19,883 nucleotides of DNA, taken from contig CAJUSQ010000046.1 in assembly GCA_910588885.1 (NCBI GenBank), positions 1-19,883 on the forward strand, read 5' to 3'. Under the pieces are notes generated by a model, which did no database searches, had not been told where the DNA came from, and was given only the letters and a program-made list of their open reading frames with translations. The position numbers were made by a program, and so were the translations under genes. Positions 13,712 to 19,883 of this stretch are shown here, piece after piece; the first letter of the stretch is position 1, and every line of letters starts with the position of its first letter. The stretch comes from an uncultured Lachnospiraceae bacterium (GTDB lineage: Bacteria > Bacillota > Clostridia > Lachnospirales > Lachnospiraceae).

Positions 13712-16474
13712 CTACTCCTCCCTGGCCTGTTGTTCCTTCAGCCGCTTCAGCATCTCCAGGGCTGTCATCGGCTTCGGCGCTTCCGGTTCCGGAGCAGCTT
13801 CCTCTGGAACAGACGTGCCGGCTTCTATGGTATTCACAGCCGGCTGCTCCAGGGGAGATGCTTCAACGGTTTGCACCTCTTCGAAGAGCTGCTCCAAGGA
13901 AGGCGCTTTGGCTGTTTGTGCCTTTCCGGGGACACTTTTTTCCTGCTCCCTGGCGTTATGTTCTGCTTTTACCATCTTTTCCAGGCCCTTTGCCTGTTTA
14001 TTCAGCTCCTTGGGGCTGCGTTCCGTCTTAGACGGCCTGGCAGGTTCCTGGCTGCCCCGGCCCGGATTCTCCAATGCCTTGGTGCGCGCCGGCTGCTTCG
14101 ATACCGTGGATGATACAGATGTCTTAGCGGATTTGTCTGATCCGGCAGCGGTGTGCATCCCACCCGGCCTGCCCGGCTGCTTTGGCCCTCCGGCCATTTC
14201 CTGCCGGCCCGGGTTTTCCGGTGCTTTGGCGCCTTCTATCTTACCGGCCGGCTTCGGCTTCCCGGCTGGTTCCGATTCTCTGGCCCGTTCCGGCCCGCCC
14301 TGTGGGGAACCTCCCTGTCCAAAGCCCGTCTGCTCCGGCTCTTCCTGTTCTTTTCCCGCTTTTTGCTTGCCGGCTGCATCCTTCCGGGCAGCGGCGTTCT
14401 CCCGGTTCCGCTGCGCCCTGGCGTTGTTTTCCGCCTGCACGGCTTTCATCAGGCCCTTTGCCTGCTTATCCAGCTCACGAGGCGCGCTTCCTGCCGCTTT
14501 GGGGCTATCCGCGGAATCTTCCTTGTCCTCTTTGGCTCCGGAAGCGTCTTTCTCCTCTTCCCGGGTCTCCTGCACCTTAAAATTAATATGGCTTTCTTTT
14601 TCTTTATCCGTATTCTCCGCTTCTTCCGGAATTCCCTTCAGGCGGCGGAAAATATCCATAAATTCTTTTCCGGTAATGGTTTCATGTTCATAGAGGTATT
14701 CGGAAATCTCGTCCAATACACTGCGGTTCTCCAAAAGCAGCTGCCGGGCCTGCGCATAGCTTTCCTGCAGGATCGCCATAACCTCTTTGTCTATCTGGGC
14801 AGCCGTTTCTTCCCCGCAGTTCAAGGACGCCCGTCCGTCCAAATACTGGTTCTCTACGGTCACAAGCCCCATCAGGCCGAATTTCTCCGACATGCCGTAC
14901 TGGGTCACCATAGCCCGGGCAATCTTGGTCGCCTGCTCGATATCATTGGATGCGCCTGTGGTAACGGAATCAAATACAATCTCTTCCGCCGCACGGCCGC
15001 CCATATAAGTTACCAGATGGGCAACCAGCTCGTTCTTCGTCATCAGGAACTTTTCTTCCTCCGGTACCTGCATGGTATAGCCCAGGGCGCCTTTCGTCCT
15101 GGGAATAATCGTAATCTTCTGTACCGGTTCCGCATCCTTCTGCAGGGCGGTTACCAGCGCATGGCCCACCTCATGGTATGCCACCAGCTTCTTTTCCTTC
15201 GGCCCCATGATCCGGTCTTTCTTCTCTTTTCCTGCAATGACCACTTCCACAGATTCAAATAAATCCGACTGATTTACGTATTTCCTGCCGCTTTTTACGG
15301 CATTAATGGCCGCTTCGTTAATCATATTGGCCAGATCGGAGCCTACCGCCCCGGAGGTTGCCAATGCAATGGCATCCAAATCCACCGAATCGTCCATCAG
15401 TACATTCTTGGAATGTACCCTTAAGGTTTCCTTCCGCCCCTTCAGATCCGGCTTGTCCACGATAATCCGGCGGTCAAAACGCCCCGGACGCAGAAGCGCC
15501 TTATCCAGCACTTCGGGACGGTTGGTAGCCGCCAGAATCAAAACCCCCTTGGAGCTGTCAAAACCGTCCATCTCCGCCAGCAGCTGGTTCAGCGTCTGTT
15601 CCCGCTCGTCATTGCCGCCGTATCTGGTATCACGGCTCTTGCCGATGGCGTCAATCTCATCAATAAATACAATACAGGGCGCATTCTTCTGGGCTTCCTT
15701 AAACAGATCCCGGACACGGGACGCACCTACGCCCACGAACATTTCCACAAAATCAGAGCCTGCCAGGGAAAAAAACGGGACCTTGGCTTCCCCTGCCACC
15801 GCCTTCGCCAGCAGCGTCTTACCGGTTCCCGGAGGGCCTACCAGCAGGGCGCCTTTGGGCAGCTTCGCTCCGATATCCGTATATTTGGTAGGATTATGAA
15901 GAAAATCCACCACTTCCTGCAGGGATTCCTTGGCTTCATCCTGTCCGGCCACATCCTTAAAGGTCACACCGGTCTGCTTCTCCACGTACACCTTGGCATT
16001 GCTCTTTCCGACGCCCATGACGCCGCCTCCGCCGCCCATACGGCGCATTACGAAAGCCAGTAAAATCCAGCAGATGGCAATCGGTATTACAAAGCTTAGA
16101 ATATTGTACAGAAAATTCGAAGTGGCGCTGGCCTGTATCCCCTCAATCTCCACGTCATGCTCCCGCAGCAGCGGAAGAAGCTCTTCATCCTGCAGCTGTA
16201 CCGCATAGTAGGTAATCAGCGGAATCTGCCCCCGCTCCGTCTTCGGCGTAATGTCGATCAGCCCGGACTTAAACTCCACCTTAGCCACTTTCCCGTTCTC
16301 TACCATATCCAGGAACTGGGTATAAGTCACCTTCTGATTGGTCATCCGGGTAATCCCGCTGCTGATCATGCTTGCAATGAACAGCACTACCAATGCGGCC
16401 AGGATAAAAATCAGAAGGGTCATTCCGTTCTTGTTATTGTTATTATTTTGATTATTGTTTCCTTTGTTATCCAT
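13712..16474 (-). CDS. ftsH: ATP-dependent zinc metalloprotease FtsH with an unusually long repetitive C-terminal tail
   Basis: FtsH is a membrane-bound hexameric AAA+ protease that degrades misfolded membrane proteins and unstable regulators. Visible parts: an Asn-rich N-terminus (residues 1-17), TM1 (about 18-38), an extracytoplasmic domain (about 40-120), TM2 (about 121-143), Walker A GPPGTGKT (213-220), Walker B VFIDEID (269-275), the second region of homology ending RPGRFDRR (329-336), the zinc site HEVGH (434-438) and the third ligand Asp511. The normal protein would end near residue 617. Here about 300 more residues follow, rich in Lys, Glu, Pro, Gly and Ala. They contain a duplicated segment (665-688 and 821-844) and a C-terminal helix-like end MTALEMLKRLKEQQ. 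The ATG at 16474 has GAGGAGG about 10 bases upstream. A good promoter precedes it and uvrC follows closely. Confidence 0.97.
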   Translation of the reverse strand: MDNKGNNNQNNNNNKNGMTLLIFILAALVVLFIASMISSGITRMTNQKVTYTQFLDMVENGKVAKVEFKSGLIDITPKTERGQIPLITYYAVQLQDEELLPLLREHDVEIEGIQASATSNFLYNILSFVIPIAICWILLAFVMRRMGGGGGVMGVGKSNAKVYVEKQTGVTFKDVAGQDEAKESLQEVVDFLHNPTKYTDIGAKLPKGALLVGPPGTGKTLLAKAVAGEAKVPFFSLAGSDFVEMFVGVGASRVRDLFKEAQKNAPCIVFIDEIDAIGKSRDTRYGGNDEREQTLNQLLAEMDGFDSSKGVLILAATNRPEVLDKALLRPGRFDRRIIVDKPDLKGRKETLRVHSKNVLMDDSVDLDAIALATSGAVGSDLANMINEAAINAVKSGRKYVNQSDLFESVEVVIAGKEKKDRIMGPKEKKLVAYHEVGHALVTALQKDAEPVQKITIIPRTKGALGYTMQVPEEEKFLMTKNELVAHLVTYMGGRAAEEIVFDSVTTGASNDIEQATKIARAMVTQYGMSEKFGLMGLVTVENQYLDGRASLNCGEETAAQIDKEVMAILQESYAQARQLLLENRSVLDEISEYLYEHETITGKEFMDIFRRLKGIPEEAENTDKEKESHINFKVQETREEEKDASGAKEDKEDSADSPKAAGSAPRELDKQAKGLMKAVQAENNARAQRNRENAAARKDAAGKQKAGKEQEEPEQTGFGQGGSPQGGPERARESEPAGKPKPAGKIEGAKAPENPGRQEMAGGPKQPGRPGGMHTAAGSDKSAKTSVSSTVSKQPARTKALENPGRGSQEPARPSKTERSPKELNKQAKGLEKMVKAEHNAREQEKSVPGKAQTAKAPSLEQLFEEVQTVEASPLEQPAVNTIEAGTSVPEEAAPEPEAPKPMTALEMLKRLKEQQAREE
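13943..14014 (-). repeat. FtsH tail repeat B (residues 821-844)
   Basis: This encodes PKELNKQAKGLEKMVKAEHN followed by AREQ, the second copy of the tail motif, 156 residues after repeat A. A shorter echo also surrounds it: KAPENPGR (750-757) and KALENPGR (799-806). Confidence 0.85.
14411..14482 (-). repeat. FtsH tail repeat A (residues 665-688)
   Basis: This encodes PRELDKQAKGLMKAVQAENN followed by ARAQ. It matches repeat B at 17 of 24 residues, with conserved KQAKGL, AE, NAR and Q positions. It looks like an amphipathic helix embedded in a low-complexity tail. Confidence 0.85.
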
Positions 16475-16523
16475 TTGACAATGTCCTCCTCAATATTCCA
16501 GACAAGCTCTGCAATACTTTTCT

Positions 16524-16552
16524 ATTATATGTTGAATTTATTGGAAAATCAA
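16524..16552 (-). promoter_or_regulatory. Sigma-A-type promoter for ftsH
   Basis: Minus-strand TTGATT (16547-16552) and a consensus TATAAT (16524-16529) are exactly 17 bases apart, about 50 bases before the ftsH ATG. The region further upstream is A/T-rich and may act as an UP element. It holds an AAAGTTT/AAACTTT inverted repeat at 16585-16602. Confidence 0.8.
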
Positions 16553-16711
16553 TAACTTCTTCATGAACTTTTTTCGTCTTTTCTAAAGTTTTTCTAAACT
16601 TTTTGCGGAATATACGGATTTCCTGTACTTTGCATTTTTTTATTGCGGTTCCCTGGATACGGTCCACAGCCGCTTCCCGCACCGGCTTTCTAAATTTTTT
16701 TCCGGAAGGTC

Positions 16712-16740
16712 TGGATTTCTTCTTTTTTAAGTTGTATAAT
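16712..16740 (+). promoter_or_regulatory. Likely promoter for the leader peptide-DUF1846 unit
   Basis: A perfect TATAAT at 16735-16740 is preceded at 17 bases by TGGATT (16712-16717), a poor -35. It is the best candidate in the divergent region for + strand transcription and would give a leader of roughly 115 bases before the first start codon. Confidence 0.5.
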
Positions 16741-16800
16741 TAATTCGTTATTTTGTAATATTTTCAGCATTTACAACAATAGGCCCAAGAGCGCCTGCCC

Positions 16801-16823
16801 GCCGCCGTCCGTCCGAAGGCGGC
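16801..16823 (+). other. GC-rich hairpin in the DUF1846 leader
   Basis: GCCGCC (16801-16806) pairs with GGCGGC (16818-16823) around an 11-base loop. The GC-rich patch at about 16780-16842 stands out in an A/T-rich surrounding and lies directly before the AAGGAGG that serves the leader peptide. A role in translation or mRNA stability is possible but unproven. Confidence 0.45.
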
Positions 16824-16863
16824 TGACCGGCCTGCTGCCCGGAAAAATAAGGAGGAATCGCCG

Positions 16864-16926
16864 ATGCTTGTTACATTTTTACAGAAACTGCCGTCTACTG
16901 CCAGCGATGAGGGGAACGAGATATGA
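16864..16926 (+). CDS. Candidate 20-residue leader peptide overlapping DUF1846
   Basis: The frame begins at ATG 16864, which has an excellent AAGGAGG 8 bases upstream, and encodes MLVTFLQKLPSTASDEGNEI. It ends at a TGA (16924-16926) that overlaps the DUF1846 ATG (16923-16925) as ATGA. The ribosome binding site is stronger than that of the following gene, and the overlap is the classic arrangement for translational coupling. No homology is recognised and no run of a single amino acid suggests classical attenuation. It may be a real small protein, a coupling leader, or a chance frame behind a strong binding site. Confidence 0.55.
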   Translation: MLVTFLQKLPSTASDEGNEI

Positions 16927-18389
16927 AAACAGGATTTGATAATGAAAAATACATAAAAATGCAGTCACAGCACATTATGGAACGTATCAGCAAATTCGGA
17001 GACAAGCTGTATCTGGAGTTTGGCGGAAAGCTGTTCGATGACTACCATGCTTCCCGGGTTCTGCCGGGTTTTGCGCCGGATTCCAAGCTGCGGATGCTGA
17101 TGCAGCTTGCCGACCAGGCAGAGGTAGTGATTGTCATCAGCGCTTTCGATATTGAAAAAAACAAAGTCCGCGGCGATCTCGGCATCACCTACGACCGGGA
17201 CGTCCTACGCCTGAAAGCCGCTTTTGAAAAACGGGGACTGTACTTCGGCAGCATCGTTATTACCCATTATGAAGGGCAGCACAGCGCCGTCCTGTTTAAA
17301 AACAAGCTGGAAAAAATGAATATCCGGGTTTACCTCCACTATGTAATTCCCGGCTATCCCTCCAATGTCCCCTTGATCGTAAGCGAAGAAGGGTATGGAA
17401 AAAACGACTATATCGAAACCTCCCGGCCCCTGGTTGTTGTCACCGCTCCCGGCCCGGGCAGCGGCAAAATGGCCACCTGCCTGTCCCAGCTTTACCACGA
17501 CCACAAGCGGGGAATCAAGGCCGGATATGCCAAATACGAAACCTTCCCCATCTGGAATGTTCCGCTGAAGCATCCGATTAATCTGGCCTATGAAGCCGCC
17601 ACGGCCGACTTAAACGATATCAATATGATTGACCCCTTCCATTTGGAAGCCTATGGGGAAACCACCGTCAACTACAACCGGGATATTGAGATTTTCCCGG
17701 TATTGAATGCTATTTTTGAAGAAATCTATGGGGAAAATCCCTATAAATCCCCCACCGATATGGGTGTGAATATGGCCGGAAACTGCATCATAGACGATGC
17801 GGTATGCCGCCAGGCATCGGATATGGAAATTCTCCGCCGCTATTATGCCTCCCTCAACCGCCTGGCCAAAGAGGAGTGCCAGGAGAATGAGGTGCTGAAA
17901 ATCGAGCTGATTATGAAGCAGGCCAAAATTTCCACCGAAGACCGCAAGGTCAGTGTGGCCGCCAACCAGCGGGCTGCTTCCCTGGGCGTCCCCTGTGCTG
18001 CCATTGAGCTGTCAGACGGCCGGATCATCACCGGGAAAACCTCGGCTTTGCTGGGTGCCTCGGCAGCCGTACTGTTAAATTCCTTAAAAGAACTGGCCGG
18101 CATTCCAAAGGCCGTTCACCTGATTGCCCCGGAGGTTGTACAGCCCATCCAGAAATTAAAGGTGGATTATCTGGGCAGTAAAAATCCCCGCCTGCACACC
18201 GACGAGGTACTGATTGCCCTTTCCATGTGCACCAGCAAGGATGAAAATGCCGCAAAGGCCATGGCTATGCTGCCCACCCTGAAGGACTGTCAGGTGCACA
18301 CCTCTGTGATGCTTTCCCCCATTGACATTCAAACCTTCAAAAAACTGGGAATGATGCTGACCAGCGAACCGATTAACGGAACCCGCTGA
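16923..18389 (+). CDS. DUF1846 (UPF0371) family protein
   Basis: The 488-residue protein matches the UPF0371/DUF1846 family, widespread in Firmicutes and of unknown biochemical function. Supporting segments are the N-terminal GFDNEKYIKMQSQHI, DKLYLEFGGKLFDDYHASRV, the GITYDRDVLRL region, and a glycine-rich loop TAPGPGSGKMATCLSQLYHD (about 174-193) that resembles a nucleotide- or phosphate-binding loop. Signal peptide and membrane segments are absent, so the protein is cytoplasmic. Start ATG 16923 has GAGGGG 8 bases upstream and overlaps the stop of the leader peptide. A perfect-stem terminator follows the stop directly, making this a short, self-contained unit divergent from ftsH. The family call rests on memory of the sequence. 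Confidence 0.9.
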   Translation: MKTGFDNEKYIKMQSQHIMERISKFGDKLYLEFGGKLFDDYHASRVLPGFAPDSKLRMLMQLADQAEVVIVISAFDIEKNKVRGDLGITYDRDVLRLKAAFEKRGLYFGSIVITHYEGQHSAVLFKNKLEKMNIRVYLHYVIPGYPSNVPLIVSEEGYGKNDYIETSRPLVVVTAPGPGSGKMATCLSQLYHDHKRGIKAGYAKYETFPIWNVPLKHPINLAYEAATADLNDINMIDPFHLEAYGETTVNYNRDIEIFPVLNAIFEEIYGENPYKSPTDMGVNMAGNCIIDDAVCRQASDMEILRRYYASLNRLAKEECQENEVLKIELIMKQAKISTEDRKVSVAANQRAASLGVPCAAIELSDGRIITGKTSALLGASAAVLLNSLKELAGIPKAVHLIAPEVVQPIQKLKVDYLGSKNPRLHTDEVLIALSMCTSKDENAAKAMAMLPTLKDCQVHTSVMLSPIDIQTFKKLGMMLTSEPINGTR

Positions 18390-18431
18390 AAAAACAGGAG
18401 GAGCCTTAGGATCCAGGCTCCTCCTGTTTTT
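18390..18431. terminator. Strong bidirectional terminator
   Basis: A perfect 17-bp stem joins AAAAACAGGAGGAGCCT (18390-18406) to its complement at 18415-18431 across an 8-base loop, with A and T runs at the two ends. It follows the DUF1846 stop immediately and ends 57 bases before the stop of the convergent peptidase gene, so it can terminate both. Confidence 0.93.
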
Positions 18432-18488
18432 CCGGAAATCCCTTGTAGGGTTTTTCTTATTCGAATATATGTTCTATTTTTGGCACTT

Positions 18489-19277
18489 TTACCGGGAAAT
18501 TTTCCAGAGATTTTTCATCTGCTCACTTAACCTGCGGTAATCCCACTGTTTTTCACTGTTGCTGCGGCGGTTCGGATCATTTACAAAAAATCCCTTATCA
18601 TCATAACCGCGGATCAGAATAAAATGTCCCTTCGTTGTAAAATCCCCCGGCCCCATACTGCAGATAATCAGCCCGCCGTCATCCAGGGCCTGCTTCATAC
18701 TGCTTTCACTCAGGGACAACTGTACCCCGGACAGGCCAAGGCCGGTTACCCCTTCCGTCCACAAACTCCAGCTGGTTCCTTCCTGGGTATAATATCCCCC
18801 GTTATAAGCAAATTCTGCCATACTGCGGGGATTCATCCCGGTATCTCCCGTCAGGTACAGATATGCCATGGTCAGGCAGGTGGGCCCGCAGCCCTCCAGG
18901 CCGATCATACCGTCCCCATAGCTGTTATACCCCCAACGTTGATCCCATTGCATCAGCAGTGGGACACTCTCTCCGTTATAGTCCGCTGTCAAATCAACGG
19001 GTTGATTTACATAACTTTCACGATTGGGATAATCCTTCACATACTCATATGCTTCCTGGTTATTTTCCAATAATTCCAGCAGCTTTTGGGGATATTCCTG
19101 TTTTCCCTCCTGCTCTTTTAAAAACTGCTCCGCTTCATTCGGGAACATCCGCCGCAAACCAGCGAGGGTCAGTTTTCCTATCCCAATGCAAAGTATAAGC
19201 GCAAGCAGGCAAACAACAGTTCTCCTTATTCTGAGGCGTCTTCTGCGGCGGCGCCTTGTTTGTTTTCCTGTATTCAA
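18489..19277 (-). CDS. Membrane-anchored C39-like cysteine peptidase
   Basis: The 262-residue protein has a very basic N-terminus with seven consecutive Arg (residues 8-14). A single membrane segment follows (about 20-40), then a linker and a C39_2/papain-like peptidase domain. The expected triad is visible: Cys130 in LEGCGPTCLTMAYLYLTGD, His218 in KGHFILIRGYDDKG, and Asp234 in VNDP. The upstream LLMQWDQRWGYNSYG is the typical entry to this domain. The positive-inside rule puts the domain outside the cell. The start is TTG at 19277: an in-frame TGA lies directly before it, the first ATG is residue 45, and AAAGGA stands 8 bases upstream. That ribosome binding site is buried in a long inverted repeat. 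No substrate or export partner is adjacent, so the target (a peptide or wall-associated protein) is unknown. Confidence 0.85.
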   Translation of the reverse strand: MNTGKQTRRRRRRRLRIRRTVVCLLALILCIGIGKLTLAGLRRMFPNEAEQFLKEQEGKQEYPQKLLELLENNQEAYEYVKDYPNRESYVNQPVDLTADYNGESVPLLMQWDQRWGYNSYGDGMIGLEGCGPTCLTMAYLYLTGDTGMNPRSMAEFAYNGGYYTQEGTSWSLWTEGVTGLGLSGVQLSLSESSMKQALDDGGLIICSMGPGDFTTKGHFILIRGYDDKGFFVNDPNRRSNSEKQWDYRRLSEQMKNLWKISR

Positions 19278-19279
19278 TC

Positions 19280-19380
19280 AAATCATCCTTTCCGGTAAAG
19301 CCATCTGTTAAGCCTCATGCTTTCACAGGCGGCTTCCTTTCACAACTGCTATGGCTTTATCTTACCGAAAAGGATGATTT
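19280..19380 (-). promoter_or_regulatory. Long inverted-repeat hairpin burying the peptidase ribosome binding site
   Basis: Bases 19280-19304 (25) and 19351-19380 (30) are inverted copies. As minus-strand RNA they pair along 25 bp with one G-U pair (19292 with 19368) and a single 5-base bulge in the 5' arm. As + strand RNA the same position is a C-A mismatch, which favours the minus strand as the functional sense. The AAAGGA ribosome binding site (19286-19291) is entirely within the 3' arm, and the TTG start begins 2 bases after the stem. The apical part holds two TGTGAAAG repeats and competing AAGCC/GGCTT and GCCT/AGGC pairings. It may be a translational switch or a small inverted-repeat element. 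Confidence 0.75.
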
Positions 19381-19710
19381 TCTTCTTTTCTTTTTTCTGC
19401 GGACTTGTTTAAGATTTTCTGAAGTTACGAAGCATTTTTCGTTTTTACGTTTTCTTTCCTCCATTCCTTTTTCAAAGTCCTGCCCCCTGTCAGTGCCTGG
19501 ATTCAGTCGGTCATTTTTGCAGACAGTTCAATACATCTCTACCTGTTACTTTCCTTGCTTCTGCGTTTGCTCTTCCTTTAATTCTATAATGATTTTGGCA
19601 ACAAGCGAAGCGGCCAGACAGCGTCAGGAAACACATCCCTGAATAAGCTGCTTTCTATACCAGAAAATATGCAGAGGAAAAATAAGTTATAAAAATTCAT
19701 AAAAGATTTG

Positions 19711-19739
19711 TTGCATTAACCGATATAAGATAATAAAAT
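19711..19739 (+). promoter_or_regulatory. Promoter for the right-edge gene
   Basis: TTGCAT (19711-19716) and TAAAAT (19734-19739) are exactly 17 bases apart. The leader that follows contains AGTATG (19751-19756) and CATACT (19774-19779), a weak 6-bp inverted repeat, before the AAAGGAGG ribosome binding site. Confidence 0.65.
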
Positions 19740-19798
19740 AGAGACAGGAAAGTATGAATTGATACAGAAGAACCATACTAACAAAGGAGGTGTTTCTT

Positions 19799-19883
19799 AT
19801 GGCAACTTCAAGTATAACAAAGAATTTTATCATTTCCGGCAAGGAACAGGTGGAGATGTTTGTCAATGCGATTGAAGAATCTG
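19799..19883 (+). CDS. Small protein of unknown function, 3' truncated by window
   Basis: The frame opens at ATG 19799 with an ideal AAAGGAGG 8 bases upstream and a promoter about 60 bases before the start. It runs off the window after 28 codons. Visible residues start MATSSITKNFIISGKEQVEM and continue FVNAIEES. This recalls a family of short Lachnospiraceae proteins that often sit in accessory or toxin-antitoxin-like gene pairs; that is a memory-based impression, not a match I can verify. Function cannot be assigned from this fragment. Its divergent orientation and the long spacer suggest a new transcription unit unrelated to the housekeeping run. Confidence 0.8.
   Translation, partial: MATSSITKNFIISGKEQVEMFVNAIEES

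Larger units (their letters stand above)
16553..16863. other. Divergent regulatory region between ftsH and the DUF1846 unit
   Basis: No convincing gene lies here. The ftsH side is A/T-rich, with an inverted repeat AAAGTTT-TTCT-AAACTTT at 16585-16602. The DUF1846 side has a consensus TATAAT at 16735-16740, then a GC-rich leader with a GCCGCC/GGCGGC hairpin (16801-16823) before the leader-peptide ribosome binding site. A 71-residue minus-strand frame across the ftsH promoter has no family resemblance and is rejected. Confidence 0.6.
19278..19798. other. Intergenic region between the divergent peptidase and the right-edge gene
   Basis: About 520 bases hold the inverted-repeat leader (19280-19380), then a pyrimidine-rich + strand stretch (about 19381-19600) and an A/T-rich segment with a promoter (19711-19739). 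No clear promoter for the peptidase was found on the minus strand. The 128-residue + strand frame at 19256-19642 is rich in Phe, Ser and Leu from T-rich DNA, overlaps the inverted repeat and has no family resemblance, so it is not called. Confidence 0.6.

Noticed and set aside
13689..14693. 334-residue + strand open frame opposite the ftsH tail
   Set aside because: It is antisense to the clearly real ftsH and the uvrC start, has low-complexity Ser/Ala/Phe/Cys composition, and has no recognisable family. It is a shadow of the GC-rich tail codons.
14153..15262. 369-residue + strand open frame opposite ftsH
   Set aside because: It is antisense to the AAA+/protease core of FtsH, with no good ribosome binding site or domain seen. 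Long shadows are expected opposite this codon usage.
16467..16682. 71-residue minus-strand frame upstream of ftsH
   Set aside because: It spans the ftsH promoter and ribosome binding site, uses a non-ATG start and is Lys/Arg-rich from A-rich DNA. It does not resemble tilS or hpt, which often precede ftsH.
18432..18456. Second small hairpin followed by T residues after the 18390-18431 terminator
   Set aside because: The stem is only three GC pairs with a mismatch, and the strong terminator before it makes it unnecessary.
19256..19642. 128-residue + strand frame near the right end
   Set aside because: It overlaps the peptidase start and the inverted-repeat leader, its composition reflects T-rich DNA, and no ribosome binding site or family is seen.
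1..19883. CRISPR array, tRNA/rRNA genes, insertion sequences or prophage genes
   Set aside because: No regularly spaced repeats, tRNA-like cloverleaf, rRNA sequence, transposase, integrase or phage structural gene was recognised on either strand.

Overview
The window looks like a chromosomal segment from a Gram-positive Clostridia bacterium, most likely of the Lachnospiraceae. This is inferred from the conserved Firmicutes cluster uvrC-hprK-murB-rapZ-whiA, the type III glutamine synthetase, the class IIA aldolase, strong AGGAGG-like ribosome binding sites, sigma-A-type promoters and roughly balanced base composition. No rRNA, tRNA, CRISPR array, transposase or phage gene was seen.

Layout. 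Bases 1-741 hold the C-terminal end of a class A penicillin-binding protein on the + strand. It converges on a long run of minus-strand genes across a 363-base gap that contains a hairpin between direct repeats. In order of transcription (right to left) the minus-strand genes are ftsH, uvrC, a lipoprotein, hprK, an M18 aminopeptidase, murB, rapZ, whiA, a diacylglycerol-kinase-like lipid kinase, fba and glnN. Good -35/-10 pairs with 17-base spacers stand before ftsH, the lipoprotein and fba, so this is probably one long cluster with internal promoters. A strong hairpin terminator separates fba from glnN. To the right of ftsH, a divergent + strand unit encodes a 20-residue leader peptide overlapping a DUF1846/UPF0371 gene. 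It ends in a 17-bp stem terminator that also serves a convergent, membrane-anchored C39-like cysteine peptidase. The window ends inside a small + strand gene with its own promoter.

How the genes fit together. HprK phosphorylates HPr for carbon catabolite control, RapZ and WhiA are the usual companions linking envelope and growth control, MurB makes UDP-MurNAc, and the lipid kinase acts on membrane lipids. Fba is the glycolytic aldolase and GlnN assimilates ammonia. FtsH (membrane protein quality control) and UvrC (nucleotide excision repair) lead the run. The theme is housekeeping: envelope, carbon and nitrogen metabolism, and quality control.

Most worth a second look: (1) a roughly 100-base imperfect inverted repeat that hides the ribosome binding site of the C39-like peptidase; (2) a 300-residue repetitive tail on FtsH carrying a duplicated 24-residue motif; (3) the leader peptide coupled to DUF1846; (4) a tandem copy of the murB 3' end with its stop codon removed; (5) the hairpin between direct repeats at 943-1020. 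None clearly amounts to a new multi-gene system; they are candidates for regulatory or lineage-specific features.
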